In this document: one piece after another, positions 35,687 through 44,452 of the stretch
How the letters are laid out: each line of letters begins with the position of its first letter
Numbering within the stretch: position 1 is the first letter of the stretch
Source: Chloroflexota bacterium
GTDB taxonomy: Bacteria > Chloroflexota > UBA6077
Length of the DNA stretch: 59,469 nt
Direction of reading: 5' to 3'
Assembly: GCA_023380955.1 (NCBI GenBank)
Contig: JAMCTB010000118.1
Coordinates: 4,956 to 64,424 of the forward strand
The notes under the pieces: model-generated
Database searches by the model: none
What the model saw: the letters and a program-made list of their open reading frames with translations, nothing else
Told to the model about the DNA's origin: nothing
Translations under genes and position numbers: made by a program

Positions 35687-37513
35687 TCAATTGCTGTCTA
35701 TCTGATGTCTCACATCCTGGACTGAATCGGATTCAAACCACTTTCTCATCGCCCGATATGTAGCAGCGGCAGCTTGGCTGGTTGTTGCCAGATCAGTAGG
35801 GCCCAAGCTCTGAGAGAGGGCATAGTATCTGGAGTCGTAGCGAACTATGTTGAAGCCCTTGTAGTTCGCCTGTACCAACCTTGGTTGAGCATCCTCGGCA
35901 AAGGATTCAAGAGTTTCCGCACGGACTTCGATGTTGAATCGCTTGTGGCACTGGCGGCAATATGTCCTCACCAATCCTGCTTCCAGAGGGTTGGATCGCT
36001 CCAAGGAGTTGGAGTTCGGTTCCCCGCAATGCGGGCAGACAGCCTGTATCTCAAGCACTCTTAGGGGGGACGGGGTGGGCATGTCCTTATCGGGCTCACA
36101 GACGCTCACCTGTTCGCACGACAAGGCCTTCGTCTGCTTCAGGCCTAGAAGGTGATGGTTCGTAGGGTCCGTGACACTCACTATGCTGTTGACCAGGCCG
36201 AAGAACTGATTATCCGGCATCCTGGTCATGTTGATCTTGTGTTTCCCAATCCATCCTATCCGCTCGTAGTACTGTTGCCTACTTGGAATTATCCCGTTAT
36301 CAAGGCAGTACTGAAAGATTTCGCTGCCTGGGTATGGTGTGATATAGTTCAGATGGATCATTGCGTCTCTGCAGCGCTCATAGAAGAAGCTCATCGTTTC
36401 CTGGATTGTCTCAGCCGTCTCGGCGGGGTCGCCGAAGATGAAGTTGCCCTGGACCCCGATGCCAGCTTCCTCAGTCAATCGGATGGCTCGCTCCATCTGC
36501 TCAACCGTGATCCCCTTCTTCATGCTTCTGAGCACCGTAGGGCTGGCACTCTCGAGCCCATATCCAATGAAGATGCAGCCGGCAGCTTTCATCTCCTTGA
36601 GCACGGATGCATTGACGTGAGTCACCCGCAGATCACAGGTCCAGTCAAAATCCATGTTTGACTGTGTCTTGAGTTCCATCACTCTGGCGCAGAATTCTCT
36701 TACTCTGTCTTCATCAATAGAGAAGAGTTCGTCGTAGATGAACAGAATGTTGAAGGCATACCGGTCGTAGAAGTAGGCAATCTCCTTCATTGCGCTTTCG
36801 ATAGAACGTTGCCTGTACTTTGGTCCAGTGGTGTGGCAACAGAACGTGCATTTGAAGGGACAAGAGCGCCCCAAGGTGATAGGCATGACCTTCGGCTGAC
36901 GGCGAGTGTGGCCGAAGAGAGTGTTGGCGTACTTCAGGCCATCGAAGAACCCTTCTATGTCAAAGGCATCGTAGTCTGGCATGGCGAGGTCTTCTAGCGC
37001 CGAGTCGGATGGCGAGATGGTCGTGTAGACAGGCCTGCCCCTCTCCCAGTATGCGAGGTTAGGAATGTGAGAAATATCTGTATCGTGCTGCAGAGCGTCC
37101 GCCAGCTGGACGATGGTCTTTTCGGCCTCGCCGTAAAGGGCGAAGTCGGGGCGAAGGTCCGTGAAGACATAGTGCTGGTCGTAAGTGATGATTCCACCGC
37201 CAGACACGATGGGAGTGGATGGCGCTAGACGACGTGCAGCCAGCATGGCATCACGCACGAAGGCATGATCCCCGGAGAGGCCCCCTAGCCCGATGAGGTC
37301 CGGTTGGTACTCCTTGATCGCGCGACGTAGCGATGTCACCAGAGTGGACTCTGCCGAGTCGCTGTGGTGCAGGTAGTTGAGATTGAGCCCGTGGACCTCG
37401 TGCCCTGCTCTCCGCAGTGCGCCTGCAATGTAGGGGAAGCCCTGGCCCGGAATGTCAAGGCTAGGCGATGCAATTGGGTAGTTGTTCTTCGGCGGGACTA
37501 ACAGAACTCTCAT
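35687..37513 (-). CDS. B12-binding-type radical SAM protein with zinc-ribbon and extra C-terminal module
   Basis: 608 residues from ATG 37513 (GAGAAAGG upstream); an ATG six codons earlier has no ribosome binding site. A Rossmann-like cobalamin-binding domain (1-150) is followed by a radical SAM core with CPFKCTFC (Cys-218, 222, 225). Near the end are two CxxC pairs (CPHCGEP and CRQCH) and a module with NIVRYDSRYYALSQSLGP. Such enzymes often methylate unactivated carbons or build thioethers; here sugar modification is inferred from context. Base composition is visibly poorer in GC than all neighbours, a sign of separate origin. Confidence 0.85.
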   Translation of the reverse strand: MRVLLVPPKNNYPIASPSLDIPGQGFPYIAGALRRAGHEVHGLNLNYLHHSDSAESTLVTSLRRAIKEYQPDLIGLGGLSGDHAFVRDAMLAARRLAPSTPIVSGGGIITYDQHYVFTDLRPDFALYGEAEKTIVQLADALQHDTDISHIPNLAYWERGRPVYTTISPSDSALEDLAMPDYDAFDIEGFFDGLKYANTLFGHTRRQPKVMPITLGRSCPFKCTFCCHTTGPKYRQRSIESAMKEIAYFYDRYAFNILFIYDELFSIDEDRVREFCARVMELKTQSNMDFDWTCDLRVTHVNASVLKEMKAAGCIFIGYGLESASPTVLRSMKKGITVEQMERAIRLTEEAGIGVQGNFIFGDPAETAETIQETMSFFYERCRDAMIHLNYITPYPGSEIFQYCLDNGIIPSRQQYYERIGWIGKHKINMTRMPDNQFFGLVNSIVSVTDPTNHHLLGLKQTKALSCEQVSVCEPDKDMPTPSPLRVLEIQAVCPHCGEPNSNSLERSNPLEAGLVRTYCRQCHKRFNIEVRAETLESFAEDAQPRLVQANYKGFNIVRYDSRYYALSQSLGPTDLATTSQAAAATYRAMRKWFESDSVQDVRHQIDSN

Positions 37514-37571
37514 GGCGCCTTTCTCTAGCATTGTCGGTCACGTTCGCGAAGATGTTTTCAGGGACAATCCG

Positions 37572-39104
37572 TCAGATTGCTGCCGTCGTGGAAGGCCGCG
37601 AGTAGTGTCGTTCGAGCTTGTGGCCCGCCATCTCTCGGATGTGCTCGACCGTCTCTTCACCGAACTTCCCTTTGATCATGTCAAGGTACGTGGGGTTGTT
37701 GAAGTAGAGATGGAAGGCGTGGTCGCGGAAGCGGAGCACCTCACCCCCGGAGAGGTGCTTGGTGGGCAGGGGCAGGGTGTCCACCGAGTGCTGGGAGTAA
37801 CCGGACCAGCTCCCGGGGAGGGGCCAGCCCTCTTTGAGAGCTACCTGGTACAGCTGGGAGCCCGGGTAGGCCATGGCGCAGTAGAAGTTGGCGAACTCGC
37901 AGTTGAGCTTCAGGGCCATGTCCAGGGTGTCCCGCATGCTGGCCAGGTCGTCGTCGGGCAGGCCGAAGATGTAGTTACCGATCACGTAGATGCCCGCGTC
38001 TCTGACCGCATGGACGGTTCGGTAGACCTCAGTCTGGCTCACCCCCTTCTGGACGCCGTCGCGGACTCTGTCGTTGCCCGCCTCGATGCCGAAGGCCAGC
38101 CAGTTGACTCCCGCCCGCTTCAGCTTCTCGATCATGTCGTCCTTGACGGAGTCGACCCTGGCGTACGCCCAGATGTTCAGCTCGTAGCCCCGCTCGATGA
38201 TGCCGTCGCAGATGCCATGGACGTGGCGCGGGTTCAGGACGAAGAGCTCGTCGGCGAACTTGACGTTCCTGACCCCGTAGAGCTTGACCAGCTTGTCCAG
38301 CTGAGCGAGGACCGCCTCGACGCTCCAGAAGCGGTAGCTGCTCACCCCTTTCTTGAAGCCGAGCATGGCCTCGCCGCTGCGGAAGGGGGCCTGGATGCAG
38401 CAGAAGCTGCAGTGATAGGGGCAGCCCAGGGTGGTGTAGACCGAGGCATAGGGCTGCCGCTGGAGCCCGTCGAAGCAGTGCCAGTTGTGGGCTCGGTAGC
38501 GCTCCATGGGCAGCAGGTCCCACGCCATCTCGGACATGAGGCCGTCCAGGTCGGTGACCAGCGGGGCAGGGGCGTTGGAGCGAACCTTGTCGCCCTCCCA
38601 ATACCAGAGGCCCCGAACCTTGGCGAGATCCTCGGAGCGGCCGGACTTCAGGGCCTGGACCAGCTCCACCAGGGTGTAGAGGCCCTCACCTTCGCAGGTG
38701 AAGTCGGCGTCCTCCTCCCGGAGGGTGCGCTCGGGCAGGGCGGCCACGTGGCCTCCCAGCAGTATCGTCTTCAGCTGGGGTGCCCGCTGCTTGAGCTCGG
38801 TGCAGAGGGCGCTCGCGGCGGGCATGTTCTGGGTGGAGGCCGAGGGCTGGTGGCCGTAGACGACCACCGCGGCCAGCACGGGGTTCATGTCGGCGACACG
38901 CTCGGCGGTCTCCCGGGGGCCGAGCCCCTCGGCGTTGGCGTCCAGGATCTGCACGGAGAGGCCCTGCTTCCGAGCGAAGGTGGCCATGAGGCCGGCCCAG
39001 ATGGGCGGCTCGATGGCGGCCAGCGATCCCGCCAGCGATTGGTAGGCCTGGGTGCGATTGCCCGGGTTGACCAGCACCAGGTCCAGGCGCGACTTGGAAT
39101 TCAT
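37572..39104 (-). CDS. B12-binding-type radical SAM protein
   Basis: 510 residues. Cobalamin-binding-type N-domain (LDLVLVNPGNRTQAY; ILLGGHVAALPERTL) and radical SAM core with CPYHCSFC (Cys-228, 232, 235). GFKKGVSSYRFWS and later YIFGLPDDDLASMRDTL fit the family. It differs from the neighbour in length, GC content and tail, so they are not a recent duplication. A role in C-methylation or rearrangement of the glycan sugar is possible but unproven. Confidence 0.85.
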   Translation of the reverse strand: MNSKSRLDLVLVNPGNRTQAYQSLAGSLAAIEPPIWAGLMATFARKQGLSVQILDANAEGLGPRETAERVADMNPVLAAVVVYGHQPSASTQNMPAASALCTELKQRAPQLKTILLGGHVAALPERTLREEDADFTCEGEGLYTLVELVQALKSGRSEDLAKVRGLWYWEGDKVRSNAPAPLVTDLDGLMSEMAWDLLPMERYRAHNWHCFDGLQRQPYASVYTTLGCPYHCSFCCIQAPFRSGEAMLGFKKGVSSYRFWSVEAVLAQLDKLVKLYGVRNVKFADELFVLNPRHVHGICDGIIERGYELNIWAYARVDSVKDDMIEKLKRAGVNWLAFGIEAGNDRVRDGVQKGVSQTEVYRTVHAVRDAGIYVIGNYIFGLPDDDLASMRDTLDMALKLNCEFANFYCAMAYPGSQLYQVALKEGWPLPGSWSGYSQHSVDTLPLPTKHLSGGEVLRFRDHAFHLYFNNPTYLDMIKGKFGEETVEHIREMAGHKLERHYSRPSTTAAI

Positions 39105-39127
39105 AAGGCTACCTTTACCTCTCGATC

Positions 39128-40354
39128 CTAGTTCTGGTGCAGCTCAAGGAAGCGCTCCAGGGTGTTAAGGACGTAGTCCATCTCCTCGATGCCGAGATCC
39201 TGGTGGACGCCGATGTGGATACCGTGGCGGCCCATGTACTCGGCGTTGGGGAACTGGCCCAGCCGGTAGCCCAGGTGGGCGAAGCCGGCGCACTGGGTGG
39301 GCATGGAGGCGAAGAGGGTGCGGGTGTCGATACCCCGCTCCTCCAGATAGCCCGTGAGCTGAGCTCGGGTGAAGGAGGCCCCCTCCTGCAGGATGATGGG
39401 TATGGCGTGGGGGCCGATCTGCTCGTCCGGATCCTCCTGGATGGTGGCGAGGTACGGACTGAAACGGTGGAACCGGCTCAGGACGTAGAGCAGGTTCTCC
39501 CGCCGCTTGGCCAGGATCTGGTGATAGATCTCCATGGCGCCGACGCCGATGGCGGCCTCCATCTCGTTCATCTTGCAGGAATACCCGATCCGCTCGAAAG
39601 TGAAGCGGACGTCCTCGCCGCCCTCGCCCCTGAAGCGCTTGGGGCAGTAGCTCTGGCTGCTGTTGAGGACGCAGCTCTTGCAGTTGCAGGCCCGTCCGTG
39701 GGAGCGGAGGGATCGGAGGATCTCCCCGTACTCCTCGTTGTTCGTGGTGACGACGCCGCCTTCGGCGGTGGTGATGATGTGGGCCACGTAGGTGCTGAAG
39801 GCGGCAAGGTCGCCGATGGAGCCCACAGGCTTACCTTTGTAGAAGGCGCCGTGGGCCTCGGCTGCGTCTTCGACGACGGGAAGGTCGTGCCTCCTGGCGA
39901 TGTCCAGGATGGCGTCCATGTCGGCGGGCTTGCCCATGAGATGGACGGGCATGATGGCCCGGGTCCTGTCGGTGATGGCGGCCTCGATCTGGGCCGGATC
40001 GATGTTGAGGGTTTCCCGCTGGACGTCCACGAAGACGGGGGTGAACCCGGCGTGGAGGACGGCGTTGCCGGTGGCCACGAAGGAGAGGGCGGGAACGATG
40101 ACCTCGGCGCCCCTCTTGGCACCGAAGTCGTGGAGTACGGCAAGGGCCAGGATATCGGCGTCGGTGCCGCTGCTGACCGCCACGGCCTCTTTTACCCCCA
40201 GCAGCCGGGCGAACTGGCTCTCGAACATCCGGACGTACTTGCCGCTGGAGACGCGCTTGGTCTCCAGGATCTCGGCGATCAGCTCTTTTGCCTTGTCGGT
40301 TATCGATATGGTGCCGAAGGGTACGACCGTTCTCTTTGCGGCTGCAATTGCCAT
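39128..40354 (-). CDS. Sugar 3-dehydratase of the DegT family, DdhC/RfbH- or ColD-like
   Basis: 408 residues of the DegT/DnrJ/EryC1 fold (VSSGKYVRMFESQFARLLGV; SSGTDADILALAV). The lysine that normally holds PLP is His-192 (FSTYVAHIITTAEGG), the mark of 3-dehydratases such as ColD and CDP-sugar E1, which use PMP. A Cys-rich stretch (Cys-223, 225, 228, 237, then KRF) matches the iron-sulfur region of E1/RfbH, though the first E1 cysteine is Ala-165 here. It should remove the C3 hydroxyl of a 4-keto-6-deoxy nucleotide sugar. It lies beside a GDP-fucose-synthase-like gene, as in colitose loci. Confidence 0.85.
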   Translation of the reverse strand: MAIAAAKRTVVPFGTISITDKAKELIAEILETKRVSSGKYVRMFESQFARLLGVKEAVAVSSGTDADILALAVLHDFGAKRGAEVIVPALSFVATGNAVLHAGFTPVFVDVQRETLNIDPAQIEAAITDRTRAIMPVHLMGKPADMDAILDIARRHDLPVVEDAAEAHGAFYKGKPVGSIGDLAAFSTYVAHIITTAEGGVVTTNNEEYGEILRSLRSHGRACNCKSCVLNSSQSYCPKRFRGEGGEDVRFTFERIGYSCKMNEMEAAIGVGAMEIYHQILAKRRENLLYVLSRFHRFSPYLATIQEDPDEQIGPHAIPIILQEGASFTRAQLTGYLEERGIDTRTLFASMPTQCAGFAHLGYRLGQFPNAEYMGRHGIHIGVHQDLGIEEMDYVLNTLERFLELHQN

Positions 40355-40385
40355 CGTTCCTTGCCTCTCTCTATGCTTTCAGTCT

Positions 40386-41354
40386 CTAGTTGCGGCCCAC
40401 CCGGCCGACGGCGGCTCCGTCCGTCGATTGCAGGAACCAGTCGTAGGTGGCCCGCAAGGCGTCGGCGAATCCGACTCGAGCATTCCAACCCAGGGCCAAC
40501 AGCTTGCTGGACTCCAGCAGCTTCACCGGCATGCCGTCGGGCTTGGTGGCATCGAACTCTACTCGGCCCTCGAAGCCGGTCACCTGCTGGATCATGGAGG
40601 CCAACTCCGTGATGGATAGGTCGGCGCCTCCGCCCAGGTTGACCGGCTCCGGACCCTCGTACCGGTCCATGGCCACCAGGCACGCCTCAGCCAGGTTGTC
40701 GGCGAAGATAAACTCCCTGCGCGGTGACCCTGTGCCCCAGATCTCCACCACCTCGGCGCCGGCCTCCTTCGCCTCGTGCATGCGCCGCATCAGGGCGGCG
40801 ATGACGTGGGAGTTCTCCGGGGCGAAGTCGTCGCCGGGGCCGAAGGTGTTGGCCGGTATGCCGGTGATGAAGTTGGCCCCATACTGCTGCCGGTAGGCCT
40901 GGCACAGCTTGACGCCGGCGATCTTGGCGACGGCGTAGGCCTCGTTGGTGGGCTCCAGCGGGCCGGTCAGCAGGTACTCCTCCCGCATGGGCTGCGCGCT
41001 CTGCCTGGGGTAGCTGCAGGAGCTGGCCAGGTAGAGCAGCTTCTTCACCCGGTGGCGGTAGGAGGCGTGGATCAGATGGCAGCCCACCAGCAGGTTGTCC
41101 AACATCAGGTCGGCCGGGTACTTCTGGTTGGCGGCGATGCCTCCCGACTTGCCCGCGGCGACGAAGACGTACTGAGGGGACTGCCGTGCGAAGAATGCCT
41201 CCACCTGGGCAGGGTCGGTAAGATCGGGTTCCCTCCCCGGCCGGCCCACCACTTCGGGGTAGCCCTGGCGATCCAGTTCCCGCAAGAGGGCCGCTCCGAT
41301 CGGGGTGTCGCCCCCAGCGACATAGATTCGTGCGTGCTTCTCCAAAGGGCTCAT
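40386..41354 (-). CDS. GDP-L-fucose-synthase-like epimerase/reductase
   Basis: 322 residues, SDR fold. An altered nucleotide loop (YVAGGDTPIGAALLREL) is followed by LASSCSYPRQSAQPMREEYL and NEAYAVAKIAGVKLCQAYR, which are strongly characteristic of GDP-fucose synthase (Ser, Tyr, Lys triad present). The family epimerises C3/C5 and reduces C4 of GDP-4-keto-6-deoxy sugars; ColC in colitose synthesis is a relative that works after ColD. With the dehydratase next door, it probably performs the last reduction of the nucleotide sugar here. Confidence 0.88.
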   Translation of the reverse strand: MSPLEKHARIYVAGGDTPIGAALLRELDRQGYPEVVGRPGREPDLTDPAQVEAFFARQSPQYVFVAAGKSGGIAANQKYPADLMLDNLLVGCHLIHASYRHRVKKLLYLASSCSYPRQSAQPMREEYLLTGPLEPTNEAYAVAKIAGVKLCQAYRQQYGANFITGIPANTFGPGDDFAPENSHVIAALMRRMHEAKEAGAEVVEIWGTGSPRREFIFADNLAEACLVAMDRYEGPEPVNLGGGADLSITELASMIQQVTGFEGRVEFDATKPDGMPVKLLESSKLLALGWNARVGFADALRATYDWFLQSTDGAAVGRVGRN

Positions 41355-41357
41355 CCT

Positions 41358-42398
41358 CTAACCTTGCATAACCTGGCGAATGGCCGCCACGATCTCAGGA
41401 GCCCCCGCGTAGAAGGCCTGCTCCAGGGTGTAGCCGGCAGGCGTCGGCACGTCGGGACACGCCACCCGGAGCACCGGTGCCTTGAGATGGCCGAAGGCTT
41501 TCTCCACCACCATGGCAGCTATCTCGGCCCCCACGCCTCCGGTTTTCCAGCCTGTGTCTGCGACTACCAGCCTCCCGGTCTTGGCGACGGAGCTCGGGAT
41601 CAGCTCCTCGTCCAGGGGGCGCAGGGTCCTAGGATCCACGATCTCCACGTCGATCCCCTCTCTTGCCAGCTCCTCGGCGGCCCGATAGGCCTCGGTGACC
41701 ATGTAGGAGACGGCCACCAGGGTGACGTCCTTGCCGGGCTTGCGGATTACCCCCTTGCCCAGAGGGACCCTGTAGCTGTGCTCCGGAACGAAGCCCTGGA
41801 GCCTGAAGTTGTATCGGTGCTCCAGGATCAGAACCGGGTTGGGGTCCGCGATCGCCGATAGCATGAGGCCCTTGGCGTCGTAGCAGCTGGCGGGCATGGC
41901 CAATTTCAGCCCGGGGACGTGCATGAAGAGCCCCTGGAGGGCCTGGGAGTGCTGGGCGGCGGAGCCCCACCCTCGACCGATGCAGGCCCAAACCACTAGG
42001 GGGACGCTGACGGCGCCGCCGAACATAAAGCTCCACTTGGAGGCGTGGTTGACCAGCTGGTCCATGGCCAGCATCAGGAAGTCGGGGCGGTTATGGAAGT
42101 AGACGGGGCGCATCCCCCCGAGGGCGGCCCCGACGGCAATACCCATGAGACCGTTTTCGGCCAGGGGGGTGTCGAAGACCCGCTCCGCGCCGTACTGGAG
42201 GTGGAGATCCTTCGTGCCGCCGAACATGCCGGAGGGGTCGTCGACCCCCTGGCCCATGACGAACACCCTGGGGTCCAGGGCCAGGGCCTGGTCGAGAGCC
42301 TCCCGAATAGCCTGGTCATAGGTGAGCCGCCGGTCGGTCTCCGCGGTCTGGCCGGAGAGGGAAGGCTCGTACAGTTCGGGTTTGACCTTAGACCACAT
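41358..42398 (-). CDS. Thiamine-diphosphate E1 beta subunit (2-oxo acid dehydrogenase type)
   Basis: 346 residues. Transketolase-like pyrimidine domain (LTYDQAIREALDQALALDPR; FDTPLAENGLMGIAVGAALG with the cofactor-activating Glu) and C-terminal domain (DVEIVDPRTLRPLDEELI). It pairs with the alpha subunit encoded immediately upstream. No E2 or E3 genes are in the island, so an ordinary dehydrogenase complex is unlikely. In avilamycin synthesis the related AviB1/AviB2 pair adds a two-carbon unit to a sugar, which is a suggestive parallel. Confidence 0.88.
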   Translation of the reverse strand: MWSKVKPELYEPSLSGQTAETDRRLTYDQAIREALDQALALDPRVFVMGQGVDDPSGMFGGTKDLHLQYGAERVFDTPLAENGLMGIAVGAALGGMRPVYFHNRPDFLMLAMDQLVNHASKWSFMFGGAVSVPLVVWACIGRGWGSAAQHSQALQGLFMHVPGLKLAMPASCYDAKGLMLSAIADPNPVLILEHRYNFRLQGFVPEHSYRVPLGKGVIRKPGKDVTLVAVSYMVTEAYRAAEELAREGIDVEIVDPRTLRPLDEELIPSSVAKTGRLVVADTGWKTGGVGAEIAAMVVEKAFGHLKAPVLRVACPDVPTPAGYTLEQAFYAGAPEIVAAIRQVMQG

Positions 42399-42401
42399 GC
42401 T

Positions 42402-43373
42402 TCAGTCCTTAAACAGATGGCCGAGGAGATCCTCCCCCGTGGGGAGGGGACTCTCCTGGGCGAGCTGGAAGGCCTGGTCGATCTCGGCGTCGATGGCCAG
42501 CTCGAACTCTTCCAACTGGCGGTGGGTGGAGACGCCCTCTGCCAAGAGCTTGTCTCTGAAAGCGCCTACCGGGTCCTTCCGCTCCCAATCGCCGATCTCT
42601 TCCTCGGTGCGATAGCCCAGCTTGGCGTCGGAGCCTGCCCCCGAGTGGCCTCGCATCCGGTAGGTCCTGCACTCGATCAGTGAGGGGCCCAGGCCGCTGC
42701 GGGCCCTTTGCACCGCTACTTGGGCGGCCTCGTACACCTCCAGGACGGAGTTGCCGTCCACGGTGGTGGTGTGCAGCAGCTCGGATGGCGCTGAGTGGAA
42801 CAGGAGCGGCCATCGCTGCCGGACGTGGGTGCGGGAGCAGACGGCGAAGCCGTTGTCCTCGAAGACGAAGACCACGGGCAGCTGCCTGAGCATGGCGAAG
42901 TTGATGCTCTCGTACAGGACCCCCTCGTCGGCCGCGCCGTCGCCGAAGAAGACGACGCTGACCCGCGGCTGCTTCTGCATCTGGATGGCCAGGGCGAGGC
43001 CGGTGCCGATGGGGATGCCGCCGCCGACGATGGAGGAGCTACCCAGGTGGCCCACCGAGCTGTCCACCAGGTGCATGGACCCGCCGAAGCCCTTCGAGCA
43101 TCCGGTCTTCTTGCAGTACAGCTCGGCGATCAGGGCGCTGAGGTCACCGCCCTTGGCCAGGTAGTGCCCGTGGCCCCGATGGTTGCTGGAGATGTAGTCA
43201 TCTCGGGTCAGGTGGGCCGACACGCCCACCGGGATCGCCTCCTGGCCGATGCACAGGTGGACCGGGGTCTTCATCTCGTCCAGGTGGTATAGCGACTCGA
43301 TCCGCAGTTGGACCTTGCGGATGCGGAGCATGCTGTAGTAGAGGGAGAGCAGGGTTTCTGGAGTCCGGCTCAC
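42402..43373 (-). CDS. Thiamine-diphosphate E1 alpha subunit (2-oxo acid dehydrogenase type)
   Basis: 323 residues. The ThDP motif runs from GDG (144-146) to Asn-174 (FFGDGAADEGVLYE then FVFEDNGFA). SSNHRGHGHYLAKGG and GSMHLVD are typical of pyruvate and acetoin E1-alpha. GTG start overlapping the kinase stop (GTGA). With the beta subunit it would decarboxylate pyruvate or a related 2-oxo acid and transfer the acyl unit; the acceptor is inferred to be a keto sugar. Confidence 0.88.
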   Translation of the reverse strand: MSRTPETLLSLYYSMLRIRKVQLRIESLYHLDEMKTPVHLCIGQEAIPVGVSAHLTRDDYISSNHRGHGHYLAKGGDLSALIAELYCKKTGCSKGFGGSMHLVDSSVGHLGSSSIVGGGIPIGTGLALAIQMQKQPRVSVVFFGDGAADEGVLYESINFAMLRQLPVVFVFEDNGFAVCSRTHVRQRWPLLFHSAPSELLHTTTVDGNSVLEVYEAAQVAVQRARSGLGPSLIECRTYRMRGHSGAGSDAKLGYRTEEEIGDWERKDPVGAFRDKLLAEGVSTHRQLEEFELAIDAEIDQAFQLAQESPLPTGEDLLGHLFKD

Positions 43374-44452
43374 GAGTTCACCGCCTCCTTCTTTCGATTC
43401 AGGACCAGCTCTCGGAACTTGCGAATCGGCTGGTTGGCGCGGTCCGTCTCCTGGTCGGCATAATCCTGCTCCAGGTCGAAGAAGATGATCTGGCTGCCGG
43501 AGTGCTCGAACCGGAAGGGAACGTGGAGGAGGCCGTTCAGCCTCTCCCTCACCCTGGTCTGGTGAGAGGGCGGAACGAACAACAGCATGAACCCACCGCC
43601 GCCCGCGCCGATCAGTTTCCCTCCGACGGCACCGGCCGACGTTGCCTCCTCGTAGATCTGATCCACGTCGGCGTTCGAGACCTGCGAGCTTAGGCTCCGC
43701 TTCGCCTGCCAGGACTCGTGGAGCAGCTCACCGAAGTCGGTGATCTCCTGACCACCGACCAGGATAGAGATGCTCTCGTCGACGAGGTCCTTCATGACCC
43801 GGAGCTCTCTCTTCTTCTCGTCCACGTTCCCCACATAGCTGTCGGCGATCTCCGAGGCCGTGCGCTTGAGGCCGGTGTAGAACAGCATCAGGTGAGAGTT
43901 CAGCTCCTCGAGCCTATCCTTGCTGATGGTAATGGGCTGCACCGAGATATCCCCGTTGGGATGGAAGACGATGTGATTCAGCCCCCCGTAGGCGGCCGAT
44001 ACCTGGTCCTGGGAGCCCACTGTCTCGCCGATGCCCTCTTGCTCGACCTGGATCGCCTCTGTGGCCAGCTGCTTCTTGCCCGGCATTCGCCCTTCAAGGG
44101 CGTGCAGGGCGTGCAGTAGCCCCACCGTGAAGGAGGAGCTGGTGCCCATGCCGCTGCGGGCCGGCAGGTCGCCGTCGTGGTGGATCTCGACCCCGCGATC
44201 GATGCTCAGGAACCGGAGCACCTCGCGAACGGACGGATGGGCCACCTCCTCCAGCGAGTGGCAGTTCTCGATCCTCGAGTACACGATGCGGATCTTGTGC
44301 TCGAAGAAGGGAGGCAGGTAGCGACAGGTGATGTAGCAGTACTTGTCGATGGAGGTTGCCAGCACTGCTCCGCCATGCCTGCGATACCAGGCGGGATAGT
44401 CGGTTCCGCCACCGAAGAAGGAGATCCTAAAGGGGGTCCTACTGATGATCAC
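43370..44452 (-). CDS. GHMP-family sugar kinase, HddA-like
   Basis: 360 residues. N-terminal ISRTPFRISFFGGGTDYPAW and ATP-binding LPARSGMGTSSSFTVGLLHA, plus GGKLIGAGGGGFMLLFV, identify a D-glycero-alpha-D-manno-heptose-7-phosphate kinase type. It would make heptose 1,7-bisphosphate in the GDP-heptose route. Neighbours are the isomerase and nucleotidyltransferase of the same route. It overlaps gmhA upstream and the E1-alpha gene downstream by four bases each. Confidence 0.87.
   Translation of the reverse strand: MIISRTPFRISFFGGGTDYPAWYRRHGGAVLATSIDKYCYITCRYLPPFFEHKIRIVYSRIENCHSLEEVAHPSVREVLRFLSIDRGVEIHHDGDLPARSGMGTSSSFTVGLLHALHALEGRMPGKKQLATEAIQVEQEGIGETVGSQDQVSAAYGGLNHIVFHPNGDISVQPITISKDRLEELNSHLMLFYTGLKRTASEIADSYVGNVDEKKRELRVMKDLVDESISILVGGQEITDFGELLHESWQAKRSLSSQVSNADVDQIYEEATSAGAVGGKLIGAGGGGFMLLFVPPSHQTRVRERLNGLLHVPFRFEHSGSQIIFFDLEQDYADQETDRANQPIRKFRELVLNRKKEAVNS

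Noticed and set aside
37482..39131. Long plus-strand open frame (549 codons) opposite the second radical SAM gene
   Set aside because: Its product is a Val/Gly/Asp-rich mirror of the minus-strand gene, a common artefact in GC-rich DNA; the minus strand carries clear family motifs.
39137..40612. Plus-strand open frame of 491 codons opposite the 3-dehydratase
   Set aside because: Low-complexity Gly/Val/Asp/Leu product with no motif; the dehydratase frame is unmistakable.
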